Part shown: piece by piece, positions 1 through 6,726 of the stretch
How positions within the stretch are numbered: the stretch's first letter is position 1
How the letters are laid out: each line of letters begins with the position of its first letter
NCBI GenBank assembly: GCA_937958345.1
Contig: CALGNW010000340.1
Location: forward strand, 1-7,558
Origin: an uncultured Neomegalonema sp.
Lineage (GTDB): Bacteria > Pseudomonadota > Alphaproteobacteria > Rhodobacterales > Rhodobacteraceae
Reading direction: 5' to 3'
Length of the DNA: 7,558 nt
The notes under the pieces: model-generated
Told to the model about the DNA's origin: nothing
Database searches by the model: none
Seen by the model: only the letters and a program-made list of their open reading frames with translations
Made by a program: the position numbers and the translations under genes

Positions 1-247
1 GCAAGAACAAAGCCCCCTCGCCCCAGCGCCCCCTCGCGTCTCGCAACAGGCGCAGGGAAGCCTGACGCTGCGCGGTGTGTTCCCCTCGCCCAGTGGAGGG
101 CGGGCGCTCGTCGCCATGCCTGACGGGCGCGTTGTCAGTGTCACAGTCGGCGGATTGATCGGCGGCTGGCGGGTTTTGGAAATCAGGCAGGGCGCAATAC
201 GCCTCGGCAGAGGTCAACGCGCCATTCTGCTAACGATGCCGCGCTAG
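1..247 (+). CDS. GspC/PilP-like secretion or pilus protein, C-terminal fragment
   Basis: The reading frame is open from the window edge (first full codon at base 2) to TAG at 245-247, leaving 81 C-terminal residues; the start lies outside. The first 19 or so visible residues are rich in Pro, Gln and Ala, like a periplasmic linker. After that comes a compact beta-rich domain starting SLTLRGVFPSPSGGRALVAM and continuing through VGGLIGGWRVLEI to a terminal RAILLTMP. This pattern (an L-x-G-V strand, a small-residue 'A-L-V' strand, a 'G..I.GW.V..I' turn, then a hydrophobic final strand) resembles the HR domain of type II secretion GspC and the related type IV pilus PilP, which sit in the periplasm and contact the secretin. 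I infer membership from pattern only; no secretin gene is visible. The gene converges on mgtE with 11 bp between the stop codons and no clear terminator hairpin. Confidence 0.55.
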   Translation, partial: QEQSPLAPAPPRVSQQAQGSLTLRGVFPSPSGGRALVAMPDGRVVSVTVGGLIGGWRVLEIRQGAIRLGRGQRAILLTMPR

Positions 248-258
248 TCAGCCTTTGG

Positions 259-1647
259 TTAAAGCAGAACCAGCGCCGCCAAACCGAGAAACGCGAAAAA
301 CCCGACCACATCTGTCACTGTGGTCACAAAAACAGCTGATGCAAGCGCCGGGTCCGCCCCGACCTTTTCCAGCCCGATCGGAACAAGAATTCCGGCGAGG
401 GCCGCGACGAACATATTAATTATCATTGCGACGCCCAACACCACACCCAAGCTGGGATCGCTGTACCACCACCAGGTAGCGCCGCCCATCACAACCGCGA
501 AAACCGCTCCGTTAAGCAGACCAACCAGTCCTTCGCGCGTTATGATCCGGAGAGCGTTTGTTGTCGTCAGGTCCTTCGTGGCCAAAGCGCGAACCGCGAC
601 AGTCAGCGTCTGCGTGCCCGCATTTCCGCCCATCGACGCAACAATCGTCATCAGCACGGCGAGTGCCACGATCTGCTCGATCACGACATCAAATTGCGCG
701 ATAATGAGGGATGCAATGATCGCCGTCGCCAAATTAACCGCGAGCCACGGCAGGCGTTGTTTGGTAATTTCCAGCACGGTATCCGACAAATCCTCGTCAC
801 CGACGCCGCCGAGGCGCATCAGGTCTTCTTCGGTTTCCTCGTCAAGAACCTGCATCGCGTCGTCAATGGTAATGACACCGGCGAGCCGCCCCGTTTCATC
901 AATGACCGGCGCAGAAACCAGATGGTACTGGTTGAACGCGTAGGCGACGTCTTCCTGTGGCTGATTGGCGGAAAAGCTGCGGAAATCTTTGCTCATCAAC
1001 CCGTCAAGGGTTGCCGGCCTTTTAGCCCCCATTATACGTGCAAGTCCGATTGTCCCGATGGGACGGTGACTCGGATCAACGACAATGATCTCGTAAAAGT
1101 CGTCGGGCAGGTCATCACGCGCGCGCATCATATCGATTGTCTGGCCGACGGTCCAAAAGGCCGGTGCCGCAACAAGATCGCGCTGCATCATGCGACCCGC
1201 GGAGTAGTCGGGATAATCCAGCGAACGCTCGATAGCGACGCGGTCAGCTATCGGCAGAGCATCGAGAACTTCCTGCTTGCGCTCCTCGCCCATATCTTCA
1301 AGCAGGTAGACAGCATCATCGGTGTCGAGGTCGCCGACGACCTCTGCAAGAAAACTGTCTTCCAGCGCATCGACGACGTCGTCGCGCACGGCCTCTTCGA
1401 GCTCGGCGAGTATGTCAGGAGGCAGATCGTCGCCCGCCAGCTCGACAAAAGACCTGCGGCCTTCGGCAGGAAGCTGCTCAAGCAAATCGGCAATATCGGC
1501 TGGGTGCTCGCCATCAATCGCACCGAGTAAACCAATGCGATCCTGAGCCGCCAACGCCGAGATTACCGCCTGAGCGGTATCTTTCGTCAGCGACAGCGCC
1601 GACTCGTCTACGATTGAAGGATCAAACTCAGGTTCGGTGTTCGCCAT
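259..1647 (-). CDS. mgtE: Magnesium transporter MgtE
   Basis: Mg2+-selective inner-membrane channel of the MgtE/SLC41 family, 462 aa from the ATG at 1647. Domain order is typical: an acidic helical MgtE N domain (about residues 25-125), the linker PDYSAGRMM (146-154) leading into a pair of CBS domains (about 155-270), an acidic plug-helix region (DEETEEDLMR, 269-278), then about five membrane helices (300-462). The family signature GGNAGTQT is at 340-347. The C-terminal TTVTDVVGFF motif carries an Asp (446) that I take as the counterpart of the pore Asp of Thermus MgtE. In known MgtE proteins the N and CBS domains sense cytosolic Mg2+ and gate the pore. The frame stays open upstream to a TTG at 1683 and a GTG at 1668, but the extra residues look unlike family sequence; no start has a good Shine-Dalgarno. 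It lies 44 bp after the DUF2244 stop (8 bp if TTG is used), so it could be read through from ctaD. Confidence 0.93.
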   Translation of the reverse strand: MANTEPEFDPSIVDESALSLTKDTAQAVISALAAQDRIGLLGAIDGEHPADIADLLEQLPAEGRRSFVELAGDDLPPDILAELEEAVRDDVVDALEDSFLAEVVGDLDTDDAVYLLEDMGEERKQEVLDALPIADRVAIERSLDYPDYSAGRMMQRDLVAAPAFWTVGQTIDMMRARDDLPDDFYEIIVVDPSHRPIGTIGLARIMGAKRPATLDGLMSKDFRSFSANQPQEDVAYAFNQYHLVSAPVIDETGRLAGVITIDDAMQVLDEETEEDLMRLGGVGDEDLSDTVLEITKQRLPWLAVNLATAIIASLIIAQFDVVIEQIVALAVLMTIVASMGGNAGTQTLTVAVRALATKDLTTTNALRIITREGLVGLLNGAVFAVVMGGATWWWYSDPSLGVVLGVAMIINMFVAALAGILVPIGLEKVGADPALASAVFVTTVTDVVGFFAFLGLAALVLL

Positions 1648-1691
1648 GGGATTGGATGTATCCCGCACGACCCGTCTCGGCAACCGTGAGC

Positions 1692-2210
1692 TTAACTCTG
1701 CGCTCCATTAAAGCGCCGCAGTGCAGAGCGGATTTCTTCTGCAAGGTCACCGCGCTCTTCGGGGGTCAGAAAACCGCCGATTGCAACAGCACAATCCCGG
1801 TGACGCAGAATAAGCTGATTTTCGAGGTCACGGGTATCGCGGGTCAGAACGCGGGTCCAGTAGGGCTGGAATTCCCACCGCAGCGGCCTTCGTCTCGGGT
1901 GAGTTGCCTCGACGACCAGCGTTTCGCCGTCAAAGTGAAGGCGTTCGGTGTAGCGGCCATCGCGGTTATTAACAGCGAAAGCCCAAACAACTAAGCCGAA
2001 CACAGCAAGGATGAAAGGAATGACGACCAGCAACACCGTCGCCAGTCCGGTTGAGCCGTCACTTGAGCCGGGCGCAGCAGCCGTCATCAAAAAGAAGACG
2101 CTGAAACATCCGGCGAGAAGCAAAAGAAAGGTGCGCAACCCGCGTTTAGAGAGGGATCGGTTGGGCCAAAGCTCAACCTCCCAACTCACGGATGACGCAC
2201 CCTCGCTCAT
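1692..2210 (-). CDS. DUF2244 domain membrane protein
   Basis: A 172-aa protein of unknown function that matches the alphaproteobacterial DUF2244 family. Visible features: a short N-terminal strand region with ELWPNRSLSKRG (13-24), two membrane helices (about 26-44 and 57-80) separated by a short Gly/Ser-rich loop, then a soluble C-terminal domain. That domain contains GETLVVEATHPRRRPLRWEF (95-114), then PYWTRVLTRD, and ends with GGFLTPEERGDLAEEIRSAL (145-164). The topology suggests both ends are cytoplasmic with a positively charged C-terminal domain. The ATG (2208-2210) overlaps the ctaD stop codon (2207-2209) as ATGA and has no strong ribosome binding site of its own, so it is probably translated by reinitiation after ctaD. 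From my knowledge of these genomes the gene often sits beside ctaD. A role in oxidase assembly or stability is a guess from context only; the family has no assigned biochemical activity that I know of. Confidence 0.85.
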   Translation of the reverse strand: MSEGASSVSWEVELWPNRSLSKRGLRTFLLLLAGCFSVFFLMTAAAPGSSDGSTGLATVLLVVIPFILAVFGLVVWAFAVNNRDGRYTERLHFDGETLVVEATHPRRRPLRWEFQPYWTRVLTRDTRDLENQLILRHRDCAVAIGGFLTPEERGDLAEEIRSALRRFNGAQS

Positions 2211-3892
2211 TTACCGTCGGTAGGGTTCAAATCGACCTGCTCGCCCGCAAGCGTGTAGTCGTGGTATTTGATCGCCTCGTCGCTGATAACCGGCAACGTC
2301 TCGAACGTGTGAGCCGGTGGCGGGGATGTCAGCGTCCATTCCAGCGTATCCGCACCGTGGCCCCAGTAGTTGGCCTCAACGCGCTTACCGCGCAGGATCG
2401 TGTAGAACACAATTCCGATGAAGAATGCGAACGAAGCACCCGAGATAAACGCGCCGATCGACGAGATGAAGTTCCAGCCTGCGAAGGCTTCGGAATAATC
2501 CATGTAACGGCGCGGCATTCCCTGCATTCCGAGGAAGTGCTGGGGGAAGAACGTGATATTGACGCCGATAAACATCGACCAGAAGTGGATCTTACCCATC
2601 AGTTCGGGGTACTGGCGGCCCGACATTTTACCGAGCCAGTAGTACATACCGGCGAAAAGCCCCATCGCCGCACCAATCGACATCACATAGTGGAAGTGGG
2701 CCACAACGTAATACGTGTCGTGCAATGCGCGATCTACTCCAGCCTGCGACAGAACGATACCGGTCACACCGCCAAGGGTGAACAGAAAGATAAAGCCAAT
2801 CGCGAACAGCATCGGCGTGTCAAAGCGTATCGAGCCGCCCCACATCGTCGCAATCCACGAGAAGATTTTGATGCCCGTCGGAACGGCGATCACCATGGTT
2901 GCGAGCATGAAGTATGCTTGCGTATCGACCTTGATACCCGACGTGTACATGTGGTGCGCCCACACGACAAAGCCGAGGATGCCGATCCCGATCATCGCCC
3001 AAACCATCCCGAGGTAGCCGAAAATCGGCTTGTTCGAAAAGGTCGAGATCACGTGGCTGACGATACCGAAGGCGGGAACGATGATGATGTAAACTTCAGG
3101 GTGACCGAAGAACCAGAGCAGGTGCTGGTAGAGAACGGGGTCACCGCCACCAGCCGGATCGAAGAAGGCCGTGGAGAAGTTACGATCCATCAGGAGCATG
3201 GTGATCGCGCCTGCTAGTACAGGAAGCGCAAGAAGGATCAGCAGTGCCGTGACGAAAATCGACCAAGGGAACAGCGGCACTTTAAACAGGGTCATGCCCG
3301 GCGCGCGCATGTTCAGGAAGGTCGTGATGATGTTGATTGCACCAAGGATCGACGAAGCGCCCGACAGGTGAACCGCAAAGATGGCCAAGTCGGTTGCCAT
3401 CCCCGGCGAGCCGGTGGTCGATAGCGGTGCATACAGCACCCAACCGACGCCTGAACCGCCATCAACAAAGGCCGAAATGCACGCCAGCGTGCCGCCAGCC
3501 GTGAACAGCCAGTAGCTGAGGTTGTTCAACCGTGGGAACGCCATGTCCGGCGCGCCGATCATCAGCGGCATGAAATAGTTACCGAAGCCGCCGAAAAGAC
3601 CGGGGATTAGCACGAAGAACATCATCAGGATGCCGTGCGCGGTAATCGCGACGTTCCACATCTGGCCGTCGGGCGCACCCGCATCATCGACCATGAACTG
3701 GACGCCCGGATACATAAGCTCGGCGCGCATCAGCATCGAGAAAATGATCGCAACCAAACCGAAGAAACCGGCAGTCCAGAGGTAGAGAACACCGATATCT
3801 TTGTGGTTCGTTGAGCAGAACCAGCGGGTAAAGAACCCGGGGTTGTCGTGATCACCTTGTCCGTGATCGTGTCCGACGCTGACTTCAGCCAT
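2207..3892 (-). CDS. ctaD: Cytochrome c oxidase subunit I (aa3-type)
   Basis: Catalytic core subunit of the proton-pumping aa3 oxidase (heme-copper A family), in the inner membrane with about 12 helices, 561 aa. It reduces O2 to water with electrons from cytochrome c. All key residues are present: heme a ligands H86 and H401, heme a3 ligand H399, CuB ligands H264, H313 and H314, and the cross-linked Tyr Y268 within GHPEVY. The D channel has D116, N105, N123, S180, S181 and E266; the K channel has K342 and T339. Positions are offset by 16, then 20, from Rhodobacter sphaeroides numbering, consistently along the chain. The N-terminus is His/Asp-rich (VGHDHGQGDHD), then the conserved FFTRWFCSTNHKDIG. 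The ATG at 3892 is preceded by AAGGAG eight bases upstream. Subunits II and III and heme-insertion genes are not in the window. Overlaps the DUF2244 gene by four bases. Confidence 0.98.
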   Translation of the reverse strand: MAEVSVGHDHGQGDHDNPGFFTRWFCSTNHKDIGVLYLWTAGFFGLVAIIFSMLMRAELMYPGVQFMVDDAGAPDGQMWNVAITAHGILMMFFVLIPGLFGGFGNYFMPLMIGAPDMAFPRLNNLSYWLFTAGGTLACISAFVDGGSGVGWVLYAPLSTTGSPGMATDLAIFAVHLSGASSILGAINIITTFLNMRAPGMTLFKVPLFPWSIFVTALLILLALPVLAGAITMLLMDRNFSTAFFDPAGGGDPVLYQHLLWFFGHPEVYIIIVPAFGIVSHVISTFSNKPIFGYLGMVWAMIGIGILGFVVWAHHMYTSGIKVDTQAYFMLATMVIAVPTGIKIFSWIATMWGGSIRFDTPMLFAIGFIFLFTLGGVTGIVLSQAGVDRALHDTYYVVAHFHYVMSIGAAMGLFAGMYYWLGKMSGRQYPELMGKIHFWSMFIGVNITFFPQHFLGMQGMPRRYMDYSEAFAGWNFISSIGAFISGASFAFFIGIVFYTILRGKRVEANYWGHGADTLEWTLTSPPPAHTFETLPVISDEAIKYHDYTLAGEQVDLNPTDGK

Positions 3893-3900
3893 AAAAACAG

Positions 3901-3906
3901 CTCCTT
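3901..3906 (-). promoter_or_regulatory. Ribosome binding site of ctaD
   Basis: The minus strand reads AAGGAG here, followed by eight bases (ctgttttt) and the ATG of ctaD. It is a near-ideal Shine-Dalgarno site and fixes the start of ctaD at 3892, in keeping with high expression of the oxidase. Confidence 0.85.
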
Positions 3907-3972
3907 GAGGGACTTTCAGCTAAGCAGGAGGAGCCACGCCGAGTCGCCTGTTGTGTTATTTGAAAGTGGGAT

Positions 3973-3984
3973 AGCCCATGGGCT
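3973..3984. repeat. 12-bp perfect palindrome AGCCCATGGGCT upstream of ctaD
   Basis: AGCCCATGGGCT equals its own reverse complement and does not extend further on either side. It lies about 80 bp upstream of the ctaD start and falls in the spacer, overlapping the last box, of the weak TTGTCA/TATCCC promoter candidate. A position like that would suit a repressor or activator dimer site. I do not recognise it as a known alphaproteobacterial operator, and a lone 12-bp palindrome may be chance. Confidence 0.35.
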
Positions 3985-4132
3985 CTGCGTTGACAATCCG
4001 GTGAAGTTGCATTCCGGCGAGGCGAAGCGTCGCGGTATTCTCTAAGTTTTCGGCCACTCTCGCGCAGTTTGAACGTCTTCCTGGCCCTATTCGGCGCAAA
4101 TACGTGCAATCTGCTGCATTTAACGGTGCGGT

Positions 4133-5308
4133 TTACCCGCGTTTGAAGGGCGTGTGCGCTCCCAATATGGCGATTTCATCATCGACCGCCTGCCTTTCAT
4201 GATCCAGATAGTTTGAAATTGCTTGGCGGAAATCGGGATTCACGATCCAGTGTGCAGACCATGTTTCGGTCGGTTCGTACCCCCGCGCGAGCTTGTGTTC
4301 ACCCTGAGCGCCCGCTTCGACACCGCTCATGTTATTTTCAATCGCGTATTCAATGGCTTGATAATAGCAAACCTCGAAATGCAAACAGGGGTGGTCTTCG
4401 ATACAGCCCCAATAGCGCCCGTAAAGCGTATCCCGGCCAATCACGTTAAGCGCGCCCGCAACCCATTCGCCGTCGCGGCGCGCAAAAACCAGCAGCAGGT
4501 CATCACGCAGGGTCTGTTGCGCAATCTCGAAAAAACTGCGTGTAAGGTAGGGTGTTCCCCATTTCCGCGCCCCCGTATCCTGATAGAACACCCAGAACGC
4601 ATCCCAGTGCTCGGGTTTTATCTCGTCCCCAGACAGGCAGACAATTTCAACATTCTGAATGGCCGTCGCACGTTCCTTACGGATTGCCTTGCGTTTGCGG
4701 GACGCGAGGCTTTCTAGAAAGGCGTCGAAATTGGCGTATTCGTAATTTCGCCAATGGAACTGTTGGTTCTTCCGTGTCAGGAAACCGGCCTCTGCCAGAT
4801 ATTCCTGTTCGGCTCGTGTGCAGAAATTGATGTGCAGCGAGGATAGACCGTTTTTCTGAGCGATCTGGGTCGCGCCGGATACGAGCGCCCCTTTTGCCAG
4901 AACCGGATCCGCGTCGGGACTGACAAGCAACCGGGGGCCGGTAACAGGCGTGAACGGCGTTGCCGATACGAGCTTGGGATAATATTCGCCCCCTGCCCTT
5001 TCAAAAGCCTGTGCCCAACCGTGGTCGAACACGTATTCGCCCTGGGAATGGCCCTTTACGTACAAAGGCATCACCCCGAGCAGAGTGCCGGCTTCGTCCT
5101 CTGCCACCAGATGCTTCGGGTCCCAGCCTTCACGCCAATGGGCCGAGCCGCTTTCTTCGAATGCACTTAACCAACGATGGGTGATGAAGGGATTCACTCC
5201 CCTTCCGCCCTGAGAAGCCTCCGGTGCGGCGCACTGGTCCCACAGGCCGCTGTCGATCGCATGAACACCATCGAGCAGGCGCACCGAAATTGACGTTTCG
5301 CCGTCCAT
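4133..5308 (-). CDS. FemAB-like / GNAT-fold protein (COG3146, DUF482 family)
   Basis: A 391-aa protein that fits the COG3146/PF04339 family, labelled 'peptidogalycan biosynthesis protein' or GNAT-family acyltransferase in databases; its substrate is not established. Recognisable blocks: NPFITHRWLSAFEESGSA (39-56), PLYVKGHSQGEYVFDHGWAQ (81-100), GGEYYPKL, TPFTPVTGPRLL (117-128), a basic helix SRKRKAIRKER (203-213), YGRYWGC (296-302), and near the C-terminus GAQGEHKLARGYEPT (333-347), which is highly characteristic. No signal peptide or membrane helix is seen, so it is probably cytosolic. The layout of two GNAT-like halves resembles FemX/FemAB aminoacyl transferases, but transfer of an amino acid or acyl group is inferred from the fold. 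The start at 5308 is chosen because GGAGGAG stands six bases upstream; an in-frame GTG at 5323 lies inside that site and is unlikely. ctaD follows 240 bp downstream in the same direction. Confidence 0.85.
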   Translation of the reverse strand: MDGETSISVRLLDGVHAIDSGLWDQCAAPEASQGGRGVNPFITHRWLSAFEESGSAHWREGWDPKHLVAEDEAGTLLGVMPLYVKGHSQGEYVFDHGWAQAFERAGGEYYPKLVSATPFTPVTGPRLLVSPDADPVLAKGALVSGATQIAQKNGLSSLHINFCTRAEQEYLAEAGFLTRKNQQFHWRNYEYANFDAFLESLASRKRKAIRKERATAIQNVEIVCLSGDEIKPEHWDAFWVFYQDTGARKWGTPYLTRSFFEIAQQTLRDDLLLVFARRDGEWVAGALNVIGRDTLYGRYWGCIEDHPCLHFEVCYYQAIEYAIENNMSGVEAGAQGEHKLARGYEPTETWSAHWIVNPDFRQAISNYLDHERQAVDDEIAILGAHTPFKRG

Positions 5309-5314
5309 AAAAAT

Positions 5315-5321
5315 CTCCTCC
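5315..5321 (-). promoter_or_regulatory. Ribosome binding site of the FemAB-like gene
   Basis: The minus strand reads GGAGGAG, then six bases (attttt) and ATG at 5308. It is a strong Shine-Dalgarno site that decides the start in favour of MDGETS over the upstream in-frame GTG at 5323, whose own codon lies in the site. Confidence 0.85.
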
Positions 5322-5325
5322 ACCC

Positions 5326-5355
5326 GCTACATGAGCTCAGGTCATGCATGGTCAA
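5326..5355 (-). promoter_or_regulatory. Possible promoter of the FemAB-like gene
   Basis: On the minus strand TTGACC (5350-5355) matches the -35 consensus at five of six bases. Eighteen bases further, TGTAGC (5326-5331) is a poor -10 (three of six). Transcription from here would give a very short leader containing the GGAGGAG site. It lies in the short divergent gap to the MATE gene and would overlap the extra codons of the longest MATE frame. Weak, judged by eye only. Confidence 0.25.
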
Positions 5356-5385
5356 GAGCGCGCCGATGTGCGTAACACTTCAACG

Positions 5386-6726
5386 ATGAATAACGAAAAA
5401 AACAGTGGTGACGATCTAACCGAAGGTTCAATCGTCACACACCTTATCCGCCTCGCGATCCCGGCGTCGATGGGAATGATTTTCAACACGCTTTATAATC
5501 TGACAGATCTTTGGTTCGCGGGAATGCTTTCAAGCGCCGCACTGGCGGGGATGTCTATTGCAGGTAGTGTTTTCTTTCTGCTGATCGGAATTGGAGCCGG
5601 TATTCAGTCGGGAACCGCCGCCATGGTAGCGTCCGACGTGGGCCGCAAAGAAATGACCCATGTTCACTCCTGGGTCGGCAACGCCGTCGGAATTGCTGTT
5701 CTGGTATCGATTGCCGCGATCATTTTCGGCTGGTTTGCAGGTGACCGGCTTATCCGGTTTCTGGGTGCGGAAGCGGACAGCGCCCCTCTCGCTCAAGAGT
5801 ATTTGCAGGTCACGCTCCTCGGAACAGTCTTCTTTTTATTAGCCTCGGTCGCGGCGGGCGCATTGATGGCGCTGGGGGATACAAAGTCGAACCGGAATGC
5901 GCTGGGTGCAGGGTTCGTCGTGAATTTTGCGCTTAACCCTCTGCTGATCTTTGTGTTGGACCTCGGTGTGGCGGGCCTCGCCTTGGCGACGGTGATCATC
6001 AAAGCGGCAACCGCCGCCTATCTGTTTTGGGTCTTGGCCAGCCGCCTGAAACGGCGTCTGCTGCCGGCGTTTGATTTCGCCCGCTGGGGTCAACTGCTGG
6101 CGCAGATTATTCCGGCGAGTTTCAGCATGATGACCATTATTCTGGGCAGTTTCATCACCATCTATTTTATCGGGCGGTTCGGCGACGATCAGGTGGCAGG
6201 CTACAGCGTCGGCTTGCGTCTCGAGCAGGTTCTTTTATTGCCCGCCTTGGGAATGAACGCTGCCGTTATGGCGATTGCAGGGCAGAATTTCGGAGCCGGA
6301 AATTATCAGCGCGTGCTGGAGACATACAGACAATCACTGATCATCGCAGGCGTGATGGCGGTCGTATTCTTTCCGGTGATGGTATTCGCTTCGCCCGCAA
6401 TGGTGCGGTTTTTCTCGGATGATCCGGCGATTGTTGCAACGGGCAGCACATACCTGCGGATCGATGCGATTGCGTATTTTGCCTACGCCGTTCTGTTCCT
6501 GTCGGTGGCGGTTTTGCAGGCGCGAAAGCAACCGGTCTTTCCGATGTTTCTCGGCATTGCGCGGCAGTTGGTGTTTCCGGCGTGCATCAATTATGCGCTG
6601 ATCATCTGGTTCGACATGCCCATGATTTCGATTTTCATTACCATCGTTGGCGTGGTGATAATCGCCGCCGCCGTGTCGCACTGGTGGACGATGCGCGCGC
6701 TCAGGCGTGATATCCCTCAAACGTAA
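5386..6726 (+). CDS. MATE family multidrug/cation efflux transporter
   Basis: Inner-membrane antiporter of the MATE superfamily (MatE domain twice), about 12 helices, 446 aa from the ATG at 5386. Such pumps export cationic compounds or metabolites in exchange for Na+ or H+; the substrate here is unknown. Seen in the sequence: TEGSIVTHLIRLAIPASMGM leading into NTLYNLTDLWFAG at the first helix, the loop GALMALGDTKSN followed by NFALNPLLIFVLDLGVAGLA in the first half, and the second-half signature GLRLEQVLLLPALGMNAAVM followed by AIAGQNFGAGN. NFALNP stands where many relatives have Asp-Pro. The frame is open from an ATG at 5344 (14 extra residues, MHGQERADVRNTST), but those look non-conserved. 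I prefer 5386 on length grounds, although neither start has a good Shine-Dalgarno. It is transcribed divergently from the FemAB-like gene, and its 3' end overlaps the GDPD gene by 26 bp tail to tail. Confidence 0.92.
   Translation: MNNEKNSGDDLTEGSIVTHLIRLAIPASMGMIFNTLYNLTDLWFAGMLSSAALAGMSIAGSVFFLLIGIGAGIQSGTAAMVASDVGRKEMTHVHSWVGNAVGIAVLVSIAAIIFGWFAGDRLIRFLGAEADSAPLAQEYLQVTLLGTVFFLLASVAAGALMALGDTKSNRNALGAGFVVNFALNPLLIFVLDLGVAGLALATVIIKAATAAYLFWVLASRLKRRLLPAFDFARWGQLLAQIIPASFSMMTIILGSFITIYFIGRFGDDQVAGYSVGLRLEQVLLLPALGMNAAVMAIAGQNFGAGNYQRVLETYRQSLIIAGVMAVVFFPVMVFASPAMVRFFSDDPAIVATGSTYLRIDAIAYFAYAVLFLSVAVLQARKQPVFPMFLGIARQLVFPACINYALIIWFDMPMISIFITIVGVVIIAAAVSHWWTMRALRRDIPQT

Larger units (their letters stand above)
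3893..4132 (-). promoter_or_regulatory. Intergenic leader and likely promoter region of ctaD
   Basis: A 240-bp non-coding region between the stop of the FemAB-like gene and ctaD, both on the minus strand. It is the only gap long enough to hold a promoter for the ctaD block. On the minus strand, TTGTCA (3991-3996) is followed 17 bases later by TATCCC (3968-3973), a possible but weak -35/-10 pair. No other convincing sigma-70 pair, no FNR-type TTGAT-N4-ATCAA site and no strong terminator hairpin for the upstream gene was found by eye. A 74-codon open frame crosses this region into ctaD but has no support. Calling it the promoter region rests on position; the specific boxes are a low-confidence suggestion. 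Confidence 0.4.

Noticed and set aside
248..258. Bidirectional terminator between the GspC-like gene and mgtE
   Set aside because: The gap is only 11 bp and no stem with a following T-run could be drawn.
694..1530. Plus-strand open frame (278 codons) opposite mgtE
   Set aside because: Antisense to the N and CBS domains of mgtE, no recognisable motif and no ribosome binding site; a shadow of the real gene.
2192..3217. Long plus-strand open frame (341 codons) opposite ctaD
   Set aside because: Its translation is full of Arg, His and Asp with no recognisable domain and lies wholly antisense to the highly conserved ctaD; typical of a GC-rich shadow frame.
3990..4018. TTGACA on the plus strand upstream of ctaD as a plus-strand promoter
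   Set aside because: No -10-like box 16-18 bases downstream, and the nearest plus-strand gene is more than 1.3 kb away.
4011..4036. Small hairpin candidates in the ctaD leader (GCGA...TCGC)
   Set aside because: Only four-base stems with no U-run; not enough for a terminator or structured RNA.
3885..4109. Minus-strand 74-codon frame spanning the ctaD leader
   Set aside because: It overlaps the ctaD ribosome binding site and start, is Arg/Ser-rich and shows no domain; most likely non-coding leader sequence.
4223..4717. Plus-strand frame (164 codons) opposite the FemAB-like gene
   Set aside because: Antisense to clearly conserved FemAB-like blocks, with no motif of its own.
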